Below, one piece after another: positions 8,685 to 17,982 of a stretch of 64,000 nt of DNA. The translations under genes were made by a program, and so were the position numbers. Each line of letters opens with the position of its first letter. Within the stretch, counting starts at the first letter, position 1. This DNA comes from Catenulispora acidiphila DSM 44928 (GTDB lineage: Bacteria > Actinomycetota > Actinomycetes > Streptomycetales > Catenulisporaceae): assembly GCF_000024025.1 (NCBI RefSeq), contig NC_013131.1, forward strand, positions 5,704,001 through 5,768,000. Direction: 5' to 3'. The notes below the pieces were generated by a model. That model saw only the letters and a program-made list of their open reading frames with translations, was not told the DNA's origin and ran no database searches.

Positions 8685-8719
8685 GATTTCTGGTCTTCGC
8701 TCTCTGCTACCGCACCGCC

Positions 8720-10018
8720 TCAGTGCTGGTCGAGCGATTTGGTGATGGCGTCCTGACCGGAGGCCAGAGCACTGGCCGCGTCCCCGAACAGGGCTCCGCG
8801 CAGCGCCGCCGTCCACGGGCTCTGCGGGTCGTTGTAGGTGGCGTTGAAGTTCAGCGCGTACGGCGTCTTGCCCTTGGCCATGACCTGGTTGATGCTCAGC
8901 ACCGCCGGGTCGGCGGCGGCGTACCGGTTGTCCGCCAGGTCGGTGCGGGCGATGATCTGGCCCTGCTTGGCCACCACGTCGACCTGCGCGGTGTCGCCGA
9001 GGGTCCAGGACAGGAAGTCCCAGGCCTGCTTCTCGTGCGAGCTGGTCGAGGCGATGCCGGCCACGTCGCCGCCGACGAAGGTGGAGCTCCCGCCCCGCAC
9101 GCCGGGGATCGGCGCCACGCCGACGTCGATGCCCTTGGAGCGGATCAGCGGCAGCCAGGACGAGGGTCCGGGCGCGATGCCGACCTTGCCGGTCTGCAGC
9201 GCGCCGAGCCAGGTGGTGCCGTTCTCCTGCTTGGAGGCCGGGTCGGCGGTCCCGTCGGCGTACAGGTCGTGGTAGACCTTGAACACGGCCTGCACCTGGG
9301 AGCTGTCGATCGAGGACTTGGTACCCGCGTCGTCCATCACCGCGCCGCCGTCGGCCCAGATCGAGGGCCAGAACGTGAACTCCACGCAACCGCCGCAGTT
9401 GCCGCCGATGTACGTGCCGTGGTTGCCGCCGCCGAGCTTGGCGACGGCGCGCGCCTGGTCGGCGAACTCCTGGAGCGTGGCAGGGCCCTTGTTCGGGTCC
9501 AGCCCGGCCTGCTTGTACAAGGCCTTGTTGTAGAACATGACCGACAGGTCCAGCGCGTGCGGGACAGCGTAGATCTTGCCGTCGGAGGTGGCGGCCTTGA
9601 CGTGCGAGGGAGCCACCGCGTCCTTGAACGGCAGGGTGTTGAAGTCGCCGGTGATATCGGTCCACAGACCCTGGCTGACGTAGTTCGGCGCGAACACCAC
9701 GTCGGAGGTGAAGATGTCCGGCAGCGCCTTGGCGCCGGCCGACGTGGCGATCTTGTCAGGGTACTGCTCGTTCGGGAAAGCGGTCAGCTTGACCTTGTTC
9801 TTGTGGCTCGCGTTGTACGCGTCCACGAGCGCCTGGGTCTGGGTTTGCGTGCCGGCGCGGGTCCACAGGGTGAGGGTGGTGCCGTCGTCGGCCGAGCCGG
9901 TGGCACCGGCCGAACCGCCGGAGCTCTTGGTGGAGCCGCAGCCGGCCAGGACGAGGGCGGCTACCGCCACCGCGGCGGTCAGGACCGCACGGCGTGGGCG
10001 AGGCAGATGAGTGGGCAT
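8720..10018 (-). CDS. Sugar-binding lipoprotein of CUT1 importer
   Basis: Extracellular solute-binding protein (family 1), 432 aa, that captures a sugar and delivers it to the two permeases downstream. A lipobox LVLAGC puts the lipidated cysteine at residue 27; a Ser/Gly-rich linker follows. Typical features include TLTLWTRAGTQ near the N-terminus, GKIYAVPHALDLSVMFYNKAL in the middle and a C-terminal QSPWTAAL segment. Ribosome site GGAG lies 9 bases before ATG. First gene of the operon; the divergent IclR-type gene and the dyad at 10196 are the likely control points. Confidence 0.93.
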   Translation of the reverse strand: MPTHLPRPRRAVLTAAVAVAALVLAGCGSTKSSGGSAGATGSADDGTTLTLWTRAGTQTQTQALVDAYNASHKNKVKLTAFPNEQYPDKIATSAGAKALPDIFTSDVVFAPNYVSQGLWTDITGDFNTLPFKDAVAPSHVKAATSDGKIYAVPHALDLSVMFYNKALYKQAGLDPNKGPATLQEFADQARAVAKLGGGNHGTYIGGNCGGCVEFTFWPSIWADGGAVMDDAGTKSSIDSSQVQAVFKVYHDLYADGTADPASKQENGTTWLGALQTGKVGIAPGPSSWLPLIRSKGIDVGVAPIPGVRGGSSTFVGGDVAGIASTSSHEKQAWDFLSWTLGDTAQVDVVAKQGQIIARTDLADNRYAAADPAVLSINQVMAKGKTPYALNFNATYNDPQSPWTAALRGALFGDAASALASGQDAITKSLDQH

Positions 10019-10195
10019 GAGTCGTCTCCAAAGGTGACTTGCGCTGGTGCCTTTGGCAGGGGACGCTCGGCGAGGGTGCCCAACCCTCGAGGTGTCACGC
10101 CGCGCGAATCTGCGGGATGAACGCCAAGCATGTCAGCGTTGGGATACGTTAACAAGGCCGAATCACATCTCTGTTTGGCAAAAGCGTCCGCTTAT

Positions 10196-10209
10196 TGTGA
10201 GCGCTAACA
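10196..10209. promoter_or_regulatory. LacI-type operator in divergent promoter
   Basis: TGTGAGCGCTAACA is a near-perfect dyad with the CG centre typical of LacI/GalR-family operators (one mismatched pair). It lies in the 212-bp gap between the importer operon and the IclR gene. A weaker related sequence, TACGTTAACAA, lies about 45 bp away at 10145-10155. Nothing else is evident in the gap apart from the binding-protein ribosome site. Confidence 0.5.
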
Positions 10210-10230
10210 GCATCCGGAGCCGCGCGGGCT

Positions 10231-10905
10231 ATGCTCGCGATCGTGACGAGGGCTGTTCCCGCCGTGGCGCGGGCGCTGGACATCCTGGAGCTGTTCCTGG
10301 GGCGTCCCACGCTGACCGCCGCCGAGATCGCCGCGGGCACCGGCCTGCCGCGCAGCACGGTGCACGAGCTGATGGGCACCCTCATCGAGCGCGGTTACGC
10401 CGCCACCGACCCCGGCTCCCCGACCCGCTTCCGTCTCGGGCCGCAGGTGCTGCTGCTCGGCAGCCGCTTCGCCGACCGTCTGGACCTGGCGCGCGAGGCG
10501 CAGAGCGTGGCCGAGGCGGTCGCCGCCGAGTGCGGCGAGACGGTGCAGGTCGCGGTCCTCGACGGTGGATTCGCGGTCTGCGTCGCCAAAGCCGACTCCA
10601 CGCACGCGGTCCGTGTGGTCGCCGCGGTCGGCTCGCGCCTGCCGGTGCGGGCCTCGGCGCTGGGCCAGGCGCTGCTGGCCGGGCTCGGCACGGACACCGC
10701 GGCGGTCGAGGAGGTCGTGTTCGAGCACGACGAAGCCGGCAACGACGTGCGCTCGGTCGCCGCGCCGGTCCGCGACCACAACGGCCGGGTGGTGGCCGCG
10801 CTCGGGGTGACGGTGCCGGCGACGCGGCCGGTGGAACTGTGGTCGCCGCAGGTACGCAAGGGAGCGGCGGAGCTGTCCGAACGACTGGGGCATCAGCGGT
10901 CCTGA
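10231..10905 (+). CDS. IclR-family transcription regulator (short sensor domain)
   Basis: Winged-helix regulator, 224 aa. N-terminal HTH: AVARALDILELFLGRPTLTAAEIAAGTGLPRSTVHELMGTL, in short stretches typical of IclR. The C-terminal sensor starts at ADRLDLAREAQSVAEAVA and contains RLPVRASALGQALLAGL and VAAPVRDHNGRVVAALGVT. Between these the family normally has roughly 30 more residues (the aldo/keto-loop and helix segment); here VEEVVFEHDEAGNDVRSVA is compressed, so the ligand pocket may differ. The gene is divergent from the CUT1 operon and is the obvious candidate for its local regulator. ATG has only a distant GGAG. Confidence 0.87.
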   Translation: MLAIVTRAVPAVARALDILELFLGRPTLTAAEIAAGTGLPRSTVHELMGTLIERGYAATDPGSPTRFRLGPQVLLLGSRFADRLDLAREAQSVAEAVAAECGETVQVAVLDGGFAVCVAKADSTHAVRVVAAVGSRLPVRASALGQALLAGLGTDTAAVEEVVFEHDEAGNDVRSVAAPVRDHNGRVVAALGVTVPATRPVELWSPQVRKGAAELSERLGHQRS

Positions 10906-10925
10906 ACTGTCGCGAGGGGGGGCGC

Positions 10926-10952
10926 CGCGGTGAAGCCGTGAAGCCCACCGCG
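10926..10952. terminator. Hairpin between convergent genes
   Basis: CGCGGTG at 10926-10932 pairs with CACCGCG at 10946-10952 around a 13-nt loop, between the IclR stop and the stop of the opposite gene. Short stem, so only moderate support. Confidence 0.4.
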
Positions 10953-10970
10953 ACGACCGTTCTTCATGAC

Positions 10971-13900
10971 TCAGCCGGCCAGGGTGATGGCCACTGTGGT
11001 CGTTCCGGAGTTCACACTCACCGAGTGCGTCGAGGAGTTGTACGACCCGCCGCTGACCGCCGTGACCCCCACCGAGGTGAAGACCGGCAGCTGCACCGAC
11101 ACCGCGCCGGCCGGCAGCGTTCCGGACAGCGTCACCGTGACCACGCGCGTGCCGCTGGACGTCGAGGTCGAGATCGACACGCCGTACGTGCTCCGGGCAC
11201 CGCTGTTCGTGTCATAGGAGGTGGTCAGGTTCGACGCCGAAACCTTCTGGCCGTTGGCGATCCAGGCGTTCGGGACGCCGCGGCCGATGATCAGCGGCCT
11301 CGTGTAGGTGTACGGGCCAGAACCGGTCGAGGACAAGCCCTCGGCCGCGATCGACTGCAGCAGTCCCTCCTGCTGAGCGGAGATCGGCCAGGCGTACGGG
11401 CAGGCGCCGAACTCCGGGCCGGCATGGTTGCCGATCCAGGGGTTGCCGCTGTCCGGGCCCGTACCGTTGGCCTCCCACCAGGCGTTCGGGCCGCCGGTGG
11501 TGGTCGCGATCTGCCAGGCGTAGCTGGTGATCGGCAGGTCGCGGTAGGACGTGCCGTACAAGCCGTCGCTGGCGTAGGCGGTGTTGTACGCGGTCGAGTA
11601 GCCGTTGAACGCGCCGAAGGTCGGATACGGCAGACCGTTCGCGGACAGACGCGCGAAGCCCCACTTGTACATCGCGTCGCCCTGCGCCGGGTCGCCCGCG
11701 ATACCGGACAGCGTGCCGCCCATGAGCATCGTCGACCACTGATTCTGTCCGACCCACACCGGCGAGGCCCAGTTGGCGTCGTTGTAGGTGTTGCAGCGGT
11801 TGGCCGAATTCGGCTGGTCGACCGTGCACGGCAGGTAGGAGAACCCGTTGGCCGACTCGTTGCGGGACAGCAGGGTGTTCGTCGCGTTCAGCAGCTTGGT
11901 GTACGCGCCGTCGGCGTACTGCGCCTCTGCCGTGTTGCCGATGCGCGTCGCAATGTACTTGTACGCCGCCAGGCCCTCCAGCGCCGAGTAGTCGTCGAAC
12001 AGCCAGCGGCCCGAGGAATCGTTGTCGAAGCTGGTCGCCAGCGCCCCGTCGGAGGCGAGCTGGCCCTGGTAGATGCCGTGCATGATCGTGTACAGGCTCG
12101 GACCCCACGGGCTGGAGCCGCCGGCGTCGTCGTGGAAGTACTGCGAGACGAACGCCGTGTCGTTGGTCTTGGCCAGGTAGTAGGCCCAGGTCGAGGGCGT
12201 CTTCCAGTCGCCGTCGAAGTACCAGTTCGCGCCGTGCTCGTCGAAGTTCGTGGCCTGCGATATCCGCGCGGTCAGCAGCAGGTTCTGCGCGTCGTGGAAG
12301 TCACCGGTCTCCAGCCGGGCGTTGAGCTCGCCGGGGACGTCGTGGTTCAGCAGCCAGAAGTAGTTGTTCGCCGCGGAGAACTGCGCCTCGCCGATCTGCA
12401 TCATCAGGATGTAGACGGTGCCGGCCTTGTAGGCGTTGGTCATCGCGGTCCCGGGGTTGGCCAGACCGCCGGTGTTCGGGAGCGCGACGTCGGGCAGCGA
12501 GAAGGACGCGGTCTCGCCGATCCGGCCGTTCCAGTAGGCCGCCATCTGGCTGTCGGCGGTGGTGAAGTCCGGGGCGCCGGACGACAGCGTGCTCCCGGTG
12601 GGAAGCGCCGCGCCGGAGCCGAAGTTGTCGACGGCGACGATGTAGTCGTGGTTGCTGGTCGCCCCGGGCTGGACCGTGTTCAGCGAGGTGCTCGTCAGCC
12701 GCACCAGGTTGGGCCCGGACGCGCCGGGGTCCTGGGTGAGCGCTGCGGACCCGTTGTTCGTCACCGACACCCGCGCGTACACCACGCCGACCGGGTGGCC
12801 GCCGATGGTGGCCTTGTCCTCGAACTCCTTGATGGCCACGGCCATCGAGCCGGTGCTGAACGAGGTCGTCATCGCCGGCAGGTATCCGGACTCCTGGGTC
12901 CAGGTCACCGACTGCGCCGGACGGTTGCCGTTGTGGTTGTAGATCGAGAAGGAGTACATGGCGCCGCAGACCGTGGTCCCGTTGGCGTTGTACGTCGTCG
13001 GCACGCCGCGTGCGAAGAAGGACCCTGAGAGGTACTGGAACACCGGCCAGTAGTTGCCGTCCCAGCCCAGCGCGGTCTGGTTGGAGTAGCCCTGGCCGTA
13101 GGGGTCGCTGGGCGTTGGGAAGTTGGTGCCGTAGGCGTTGGGCAGCGAGGAGTTCCCGCACGCGTTGGGCGCGACCGCGGGAACGCCCTGATACGCCGCG
13201 CCGGCGGTGTTCACCGTCCAGCCGAAGGAGGTGCTGCCGGACGCGCCGGTGGAGTCCTTCGCGGTGACCGCGACGGTCGAGCTGCCGGCAGTGCTCGCGG
13301 TGCCGGAGATCAGACCCGACGCGCTGATCGACAGCCCGGCCGGCAGACCGGTCGCGGAGTAGGTCAGCGTCTGGCCCGATGCCGAGTCGCTCCCGGCCAT
13401 CTGCAGGGAGACCACCGCGCCGACCTTCGAGGTCTGCGTCCCGGGATTGGCGACGGTCACGGTGTTGCTGCCGCTTCCGCCGCTGGTGTAGCCGGGCAGG
13501 TTCCAGACCCGGGTGCCGGCGGTGGTGCAGGGCAACTGGACCAGGACGGTGTCGTTGGCGGTGGTGTCCCCGGTGGGGGCGACGCACTTGCCGGAGTGGA
13601 CGGCGGCCAGGGTGAAGCCGTTGCCGACCGGCTGGAGGGTGAACTGCTGGTTCGTCTGGCCGTTGCAGGTCCACTGGATGATCTGGGCGTTGTCGGCGGT
13701 GGAGCGTCCGGAGACGTCGACGCACAGTCCCGAGGCGCCGTTGGCGACGGTGTAGGTGGCGCCGGTGCCGGAGACCGGGGTGAACGTCCAGTTCTGGTTC
13801 GTGCCGGAGTTGCAGGAGTACTGGATCAGCTGCGTTCCGGTGGTGGTGGCCGAGTTCGGATCGTCGGCGCAGTCGCCGGACGCCTGGTTCACCACCGTCG

Positions 13901-14021
13901 TGGTGAACGACACCGCCGCGGCGGCCGGTGGCGAGCTGGTGGTAAGACTGACGGTTCCGGCGGCCAGGACCACCGCGGCGAGCGCGGCGAGCCGGCGGAA
14001 CGGAGCACGGGGCGTGCGCAT
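10971..14021 (-). CDS. Secreted ricin-lectin/Ig protein with unassigned catalytic-type domain
   Basis: Exported 1016-aa protein. ATG at 14021 is preferred over GTG at 14027 because AAAGGG stands 5 bases upstream. Signal peptide to about residue 36 (ends PPAAAAVS). Residues 38-170: ricin-type beta-trefoil lectin with repeated SGxCxDxxG and Q-x-W/F motifs. Residues 183-268: putative Ig domain (VGAVVSLQMAGSDSASGQTLTYSATGLPAGL). Residues 280-880: a large domain rich in Trp, Tyr and Asp with helical pairs (WLFDDYSALEGLAAYKYIATR, SPWGPSLYTIMHGIYQGQ), suggestive of an (alpha/alpha)6 barrel. I do not recognise its CAZy family. A C-terminal beta domain ends the chain. Probably a polysaccharide-active enzyme; the fold is a guess. 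Confidence 0.75.
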   Translation of the reverse strand: MRTPRAPFRRLAALAAVVLAAGTVSLTTSSPPAAAAVSFTTTVVNQASGDCADDPNSATTTGTQLIQYSCNSGTNQNWTFTPVSGTGATYTVANGASGLCVDVSGRSTADNAQIIQWTCNGQTNQQFTLQPVGNGFTLAAVHSGKCVAPTGDTTANDTVLVQLPCTTAGTRVWNLPGYTSGGSGSNTVTVANPGTQTSKVGAVVSLQMAGSDSASGQTLTYSATGLPAGLSISASGLISGTASTAGSSTVAVTAKDSTGASGSTSFGWTVNTAGAAYQGVPAVAPNACGNSSLPNAYGTNFPTPSDPYGQGYSNQTALGWDGNYWPVFQYLSGSFFARGVPTTYNANGTTVCGAMYSFSIYNHNGNRPAQSVTWTQESGYLPAMTTSFSTGSMAVAIKEFEDKATIGGHPVGVVYARVSVTNNGSAALTQDPGASGPNLVRLTSTSLNTVQPGATSNHDYIVAVDNFGSGAALPTGSTLSSGAPDFTTADSQMAAYWNGRIGETASFSLPDVALPNTGGLANPGTAMTNAYKAGTVYILMMQIGEAQFSAANNYFWLLNHDVPGELNARLETGDFHDAQNLLLTARISQATNFDEHGANWYFDGDWKTPSTWAYYLAKTNDTAFVSQYFHDDAGGSSPWGPSLYTIMHGIYQGQLASDGALATSFDNDSSGRWLFDDYSALEGLAAYKYIATRIGNTAEAQYADGAYTKLLNATNTLLSRNESANGFSYLPCTVDQPNSANRCNTYNDANWASPVWVGQNQWSTMLMGGTLSGIAGDPAQGDAMYKWGFARLSANGLPYPTFGAFNGYSTAYNTAYASDGLYGTSYRDLPITSYAWQIATTTGGPNAWWEANGTGPDSGNPWIGNHAGPEFGACPYAWPISAQQEGLLQSIAAEGLSSTGSGPYTYTRPLIIGRGVPNAWIANGQKVSASNLTTSYDTNSGARSTYGVSISTSTSSGTRVVTVTLSGTLPAGAVSVQLPVFTSVGVTAVSGGSYNSSTHSVSVNSGTTTVAITLAG

Positions 14022-14139
14022 GGGCACCCTTTCTCATGACGGGGTGACGTCGGGGTGCCCTTCCGACCGCTGGAAATCAGGGTGGAACGTAGGGCTGCCG
14101 CCGAGCGGTGTCAAACCCCGCCGGTCAGCCGTGGTCACG

Positions 14140-14168
14140 TTGACAGAGTCCTGAGTCGGATCTACGGT
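14140..14168 (+). promoter_or_regulatory. Housekeeping-type promoter of the LamG glycosidase gene
   Basis: TTGACA at 14140-14145, a 17-bp spacer, then TACGGT at 14163-14168 (TANNNT form). It implies a leader of about 50 nt before the ATG at 14226. Confidence 0.6.
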
Positions 14169-14225
14169 GCGCCCGAGCTCCCGGACGCCGTCCGAGATCC
14201 CGGACGCCACCAGAGAGGATCCGCC

Positions 14226-16766
14226 ATGGACTCGGGACCCTTCTCACGAAGAACCCTGCTCCGCAGCACGATGGCCGCCGGTGCCGCGGCGACCGTCCTA
14301 CCTGCGGCGACGACCGCCGCGGCGGCCACGACAACGACCGGCCCGACCGCCACCGCCGGCACGCCGGAAGCGACCGGCGCGACCGCCCCGGACATCGGCG
14401 TGTCCGCCTACGCCTTCCCGCTGGCGGCGGTGACACTGCTCGCCGGACCGTTCCTGGACAACATGAATCGGACCCTTGCCTACCTCCGATTCGTCGATCC
14501 CGACCGGCTGTTGTACATGTTCCGCACCACAGTCGGCATCGCCACGTCGGCCAGCCCTTGCGGCGGCTGGGAGGATCCGACGGAGGAGTTGCGCGGCCAC
14601 TCGACCGGACACATCATGTCCGCGCTGGCTCAGGCCTACGCCAGCACCGGTGACAGCACCCTGAAAAGCAAGGGCGACTACTTTGTCAGCTCCCTGGCAG
14701 CCTGCCAAGCCGCGTCTCCGGCAGCCGGATTCCACACCGGCTACCTGTCGGCGTTCCCTGAAAGTTTCTTCGACCGGCTGGAGAGCGGGCAGAGCGTCTG
14801 GGCGCCGTACTACACGATCCACAAGATCATGGCCGGGCTGCTCGACCAGTACCTCGTAGCCGGGAACACCCAGGCGCTGACGGTCCTGAAGGGCATGGCC
14901 GCCTGGGTCAAGACCCGGACCGACCCGCTGAGCCACAGCCAGATGCAGGCCGTGCTCCAGACCGAGTTCGGCGGCATGCCCGAGGTGCTGGCGCACCTGT
15001 ACCAGGTCACCGGCGATGCCAATACCCTGACGGCGGCGCAGCGCTTCGACCACGCGCAGATCGAGGACCCGCTGGCCGCCGGCACCGACCAGCTCGCCGG
15101 ATTCCACGCGAACACCCAGGTCCCGAAGATCATCGGCGCGCTGCGCGAATATCTGGCGACCGGGACCGCGCGGTATCTGACCATCGCGCAGAACTTCTGG
15201 GCCATCACCACCGGCCACCACATGTACGAGATCGGCGGCTTCTCCAACGGCGAGTACTTCCAGACCCCGAACGCCATCGCGAGTCAATTGTCGAACACCA
15301 CCTGCGAGGTCTGTGTCACCTACAACGAACTGAAGCTCTCCCGCGGATTGTTCTTCACCGACCCGACGCGCGCCGCCTACCTCGACTACTACGAGCGCGG
15401 GCTGTTCAACACCGTTCTCGGGCAGCAGGACCCGGCCTCCAGCCACGGATTCGTGTGCTATTACACGCCACTCCAGCCCGGCGGCTACAAGACTTACAGC
15501 AACGACTACAACGACTTCACCTGCGACCACGGCACCGGGATGGAGTCCAATACCAAATACGCCGACTCGATCTACTTTTACAACGGCGAGACGCTCTATG
15601 TGAACTTGTTCATCGCCTCGCAGCTGGCGTGGCCGGGACGCGCGATCACGGTCCGGCAGGACACGACGTTCCCCGCCGCGTCGAGCAGCCGGCTGACGAT
15701 CACCGGCGCCGGGCACATCGCGCTCAAGATCCGGGTGCCGTCCTGGTGCTCGGGGATGACGGTGAAGGTCAACGGCACGCTCCAGAACCTCACCGCGACG
15801 CCCGGCACGTACCTGACGATCGACCGGACCTGGGCCTCGGGCGACGTCGTGGACCTGGCGCTGCCGGCCAAGCTGACCTTCGTCCCGGCGCCGGACGACA
15901 GCACGGTCCAGGTGGTGAAGTACGGCGGCATCGTGCTGGCCGGGCAGTACGGGACGACGAATGTGAACGGCGTGATGCCGGCGCTGACTGCATCGAGCCT
16001 GAAGCAGGACCCGAACAACGCCCTGCACTTCACCGGCACCGCGAGCACCGGCGCGGTATCGCTGCTGCCCTTCTACCAAACCCACCACCAGTACTACACC
16101 GTGTACTGGAAGGCGAACGGCGCTCCCCCGCCGCCGCTCGTGGCCTGGTACGCCTTCGACGAGACGAGCGGGAGCACCGCCGCCGACGCCTCGGGCAACG
16201 GCCACACCGCGAACCTGGCCGGGACCACCTCCCACGTCACCGGGCGGACCGGCGGCGCGGTGCACCTGGACGGCGCCAGCGGGTACGTCGCGCTTCCCTC
16301 CGGGCTGCTGTCCGGCGCCGGCGACTTCACGATCGCGACCTGGGTCAAGCTGGACTCGGCGCCGAGCTGGTCGCGGATCTTCGACATCGGCTCAGGGACG
16401 ACCAGCTATATGTTCCTGACGCCGAACAGCGGCGCCGGCACGCTCCGGTTCGCGATCACGACCGGCGGCTGGAGCACCGAGCAGCAGATCAACAGCTCAG
16501 CCACGCTGCCGACCGGCGCCTGGACGCACGTCGCGGTCACCGTCGCCGGATCGACCGGGACGCTGTACGTCAACGGCGCCGCGGTCGGCTCCACTACCGG
16601 CATGACGCTCAACGCCGGCTCGCTCGGCGGCAGCCCGAACTCCTGGCTCGGCCGGTCGCAGTACGCCGGCGACCCGTTCCTGCCGGGAGCGCTGGACAAC
16701 ACCCGGATCTACTCCCGGGCGCTGTCCGCCGGCGAGATCGGCTCGCTGTCCTCCAGCGGGGGGTGA
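14226..16766 (+). CDS. Tat-exported GH127/GH146-like arabinofuranosidase with LamG domain
   Basis: Secreted 846-aa enzyme. ATG at 14226 follows GAGAGG and begins a twin-arginine signal (SRRTLLRSTMAAGAAATVLP). Residues 60-625 form a DUF1680-type catalytic domain: HSTGHIMSALAQAY, Glu343 in NGEYF as possible acid/base, Glu361 and Cys363 in TCEVC, and Cys433 in FTCDHGTGMES. Compared with classical GH127 enzymes the second cysteine of the C-C pair is Asp434, so the zinc ligand set is altered. Residues 635-846: concanavalin-like LamG domain (AWYAFDETSG, FTIATWVKL, THVAVTVAGSTGTLYVNG), probably carbohydrate-binding. A LacI gene follows on the same strand. Confidence 0.87.
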   Translation: MDSGPFSRRTLLRSTMAAGAAATVLPAATTAAAATTTTGPTATAGTPEATGATAPDIGVSAYAFPLAAVTLLAGPFLDNMNRTLAYLRFVDPDRLLYMFRTTVGIATSASPCGGWEDPTEELRGHSTGHIMSALAQAYASTGDSTLKSKGDYFVSSLAACQAASPAAGFHTGYLSAFPESFFDRLESGQSVWAPYYTIHKIMAGLLDQYLVAGNTQALTVLKGMAAWVKTRTDPLSHSQMQAVLQTEFGGMPEVLAHLYQVTGDANTLTAAQRFDHAQIEDPLAAGTDQLAGFHANTQVPKIIGALREYLATGTARYLTIAQNFWAITTGHHMYEIGGFSNGEYFQTPNAIASQLSNTTCEVCVTYNELKLSRGLFFTDPTRAAYLDYYERGLFNTVLGQQDPASSHGFVCYYTPLQPGGYKTYSNDYNDFTCDHGTGMESNTKYADSIYFYNGETLYVNLFIASQLAWPGRAITVRQDTTFPAASSSRLTITGAGHIALKIRVPSWCSGMTVKVNGTLQNLTATPGTYLTIDRTWASGDVVDLALPAKLTFVPAPDDSTVQVVKYGGIVLAGQYGTTNVNGVMPALTASSLKQDPNNALHFTGTASTGAVSLLPFYQTHHQYYTVYWKANGAPPPPLVAWYAFDETSGSTAADASGNGHTANLAGTTSHVTGRTGGAVHLDGASGYVALPSGLLSGAGDFTIATWVKLDSAPSWSRIFDIGSGTTSYMFLTPNSGAGTLRFAITTGGWSTEQQINSSATLPTGAWTHVAVTVAGSTGTLYVNGAAVGSTTGMTLNAGSLGGSPNSWLGRSQYAGDPFLPGALDNTRIYSRALSAGEIGSLSSSGG

Positions 16767-16882
16767 GCTCTCTCTGACCGATGCGGAACCATAGGATGGG
16801 CGCGTCCGGCGCCGCGCAGACCTGCTCCCGCAAGGCAGGCTCGCCGAACCCGGCGCCCACGAACCAGGAGGGTGGAGCCGCC

Positions 16883-17914
16883 TTGGCCGCACGGCCCGCA
16901 CGCACGCCGGCGTCGCAGACTCCGACCATGGCCGACGTCGCGCTGGTGGCCGGGGTGTCGCACCAGACGGTGTCCCGGGTGCTCAACGACCAGCCGAACG
17001 TCCGCGCCGAGACGCGCGCCCGGGTGGTGGACGCGATCCGCGAGCTGGGCTACCGGCCCAACTCCGCGGCGCGGCAACTGGTGACCCGGCGCTCGCAGAC
17101 CCTCGGCGTCATCAGCTTCGACACCACGCTCTACGGTCCGGCTTCCATGCTTTACGGCATCGAGCAGGCGGCGCGCGACGCCGACTACTTCATCAGCATC
17201 GTGAGTCTGCGGGCGATGAACCGGAGCTCGGTGCTGGAGGCCGTGGACCGGCTGCGCGACCAGGCCGTGGAGGGCATCGTGGTGATAGCGCCGCAGACCT
17301 CCGCGGCCGGCGTGCTGGCCCAGGCCGCGGCCGGGGTGCCGCTGGTCGGCGCCGGCTGCGGCCCGGCCGAGCAGGTCCCGATGGCCGCCATCGACCAGCG
17401 CGAGGGCGCCGCCATGGCCACCCGCCACCTGCTCGACCTCGGCCACCGCACGGTGCACCACGTCGCCGGCCCGGTCGGCTGGTTCGACGCCACCGGCCGC
17501 GCCGAGGGCTGGCGCGCCGAACTGGAACAGGCCGACCGACCGGTCCCGCCGCCCCTGCGCGGCGACTGGAGCGCCCGCTCCGGCTACGCCGCCGGCCGCG
17601 CCCTGGCCGCCGAGCCCGACCTCACGGCCGTGTTCTGCGCCAACGACCACATGGCCCTCGGCCTGCTCCGCGCCTTCCACGAAGCCGGCCGCCAGGTCCC
17701 GGCCGAGGTGAGCGTCGTAGGGTTCGACGACATCCCGGAATCGTCGTACTTCACTCCCCCGCTGTCCACGGTCCGCCAGGACTTCAGCGAACTGGGACGC
17801 CGAAGCCTGGAGCTGCTGCTCGAACGGCTGGAGAACCCCGCGGCGCCCCCGGCGGAGCAGGTGCTGATCACCCCGGACTTGATAGTGCGGGCGAGCGCGC
17901 GACCGCCGGCCTGA
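16883..17914 (+). CDS. LacI-family transcription regulator
   Basis: Repressor of 343 aa if read from TTG 16883, which has GGTGGAG 6 bases upstream; an ATG at 16781 would add 34 atypical residues without a ribosome site. HTH: TMADVALVAGVSHQTVSRVLNDQPNV; hinge NSAARQLVTRRS; sensor domain with GVISFDTTLYGP, IVVIAPQT, VFCANDHMALGLLRA and VVGFDDIPESSYFTPPL. It lies 116 bp downstream of the LamG glycosidase on the same strand and may control it. No convincing operator was found upstream of that enzyme. Confidence 0.88.
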   Translation: MAARPARTPASQTPTMADVALVAGVSHQTVSRVLNDQPNVRAETRARVVDAIRELGYRPNSAARQLVTRRSQTLGVISFDTTLYGPASMLYGIEQAARDADYFISIVSLRAMNRSSVLEAVDRLRDQAVEGIVVIAPQTSAAGVLAQAAAGVPLVGAGCGPAEQVPMAAIDQREGAAMATRHLLDLGHRTVHHVAGPVGWFDATGRAEGWRAELEQADRPVPPPLRGDWSARSGYAAGRALAAEPDLTAVFCANDHMALGLLRAFHEAGRQVPAEVSVVGFDDIPESSYFTPPLSTVRQDFSELGRRSLELLLERLENPAAPPAEQVLITPDLIVRASARPPA

Positions 17915-17982
17915 ACTGGTGATCAGCGTGGCGTGCACCGAGATGGACGTGGTGCTGCCCGGGTCGCCGAGGGTCGTCGGGC

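Noticed and set aside
10231-10905. Frameshift in the short IclR gene
   Set aside because: The frame is continuous and later motifs remain in frame, so the gap looks like a true deletion, not a sequence error.
10047-13028. 993-codon open frame on the + strand
   Set aside because: It crosses the IclR gene in another frame and runs antisense to the secreted lectin protein; composition is Arg/Gly-rich noise.
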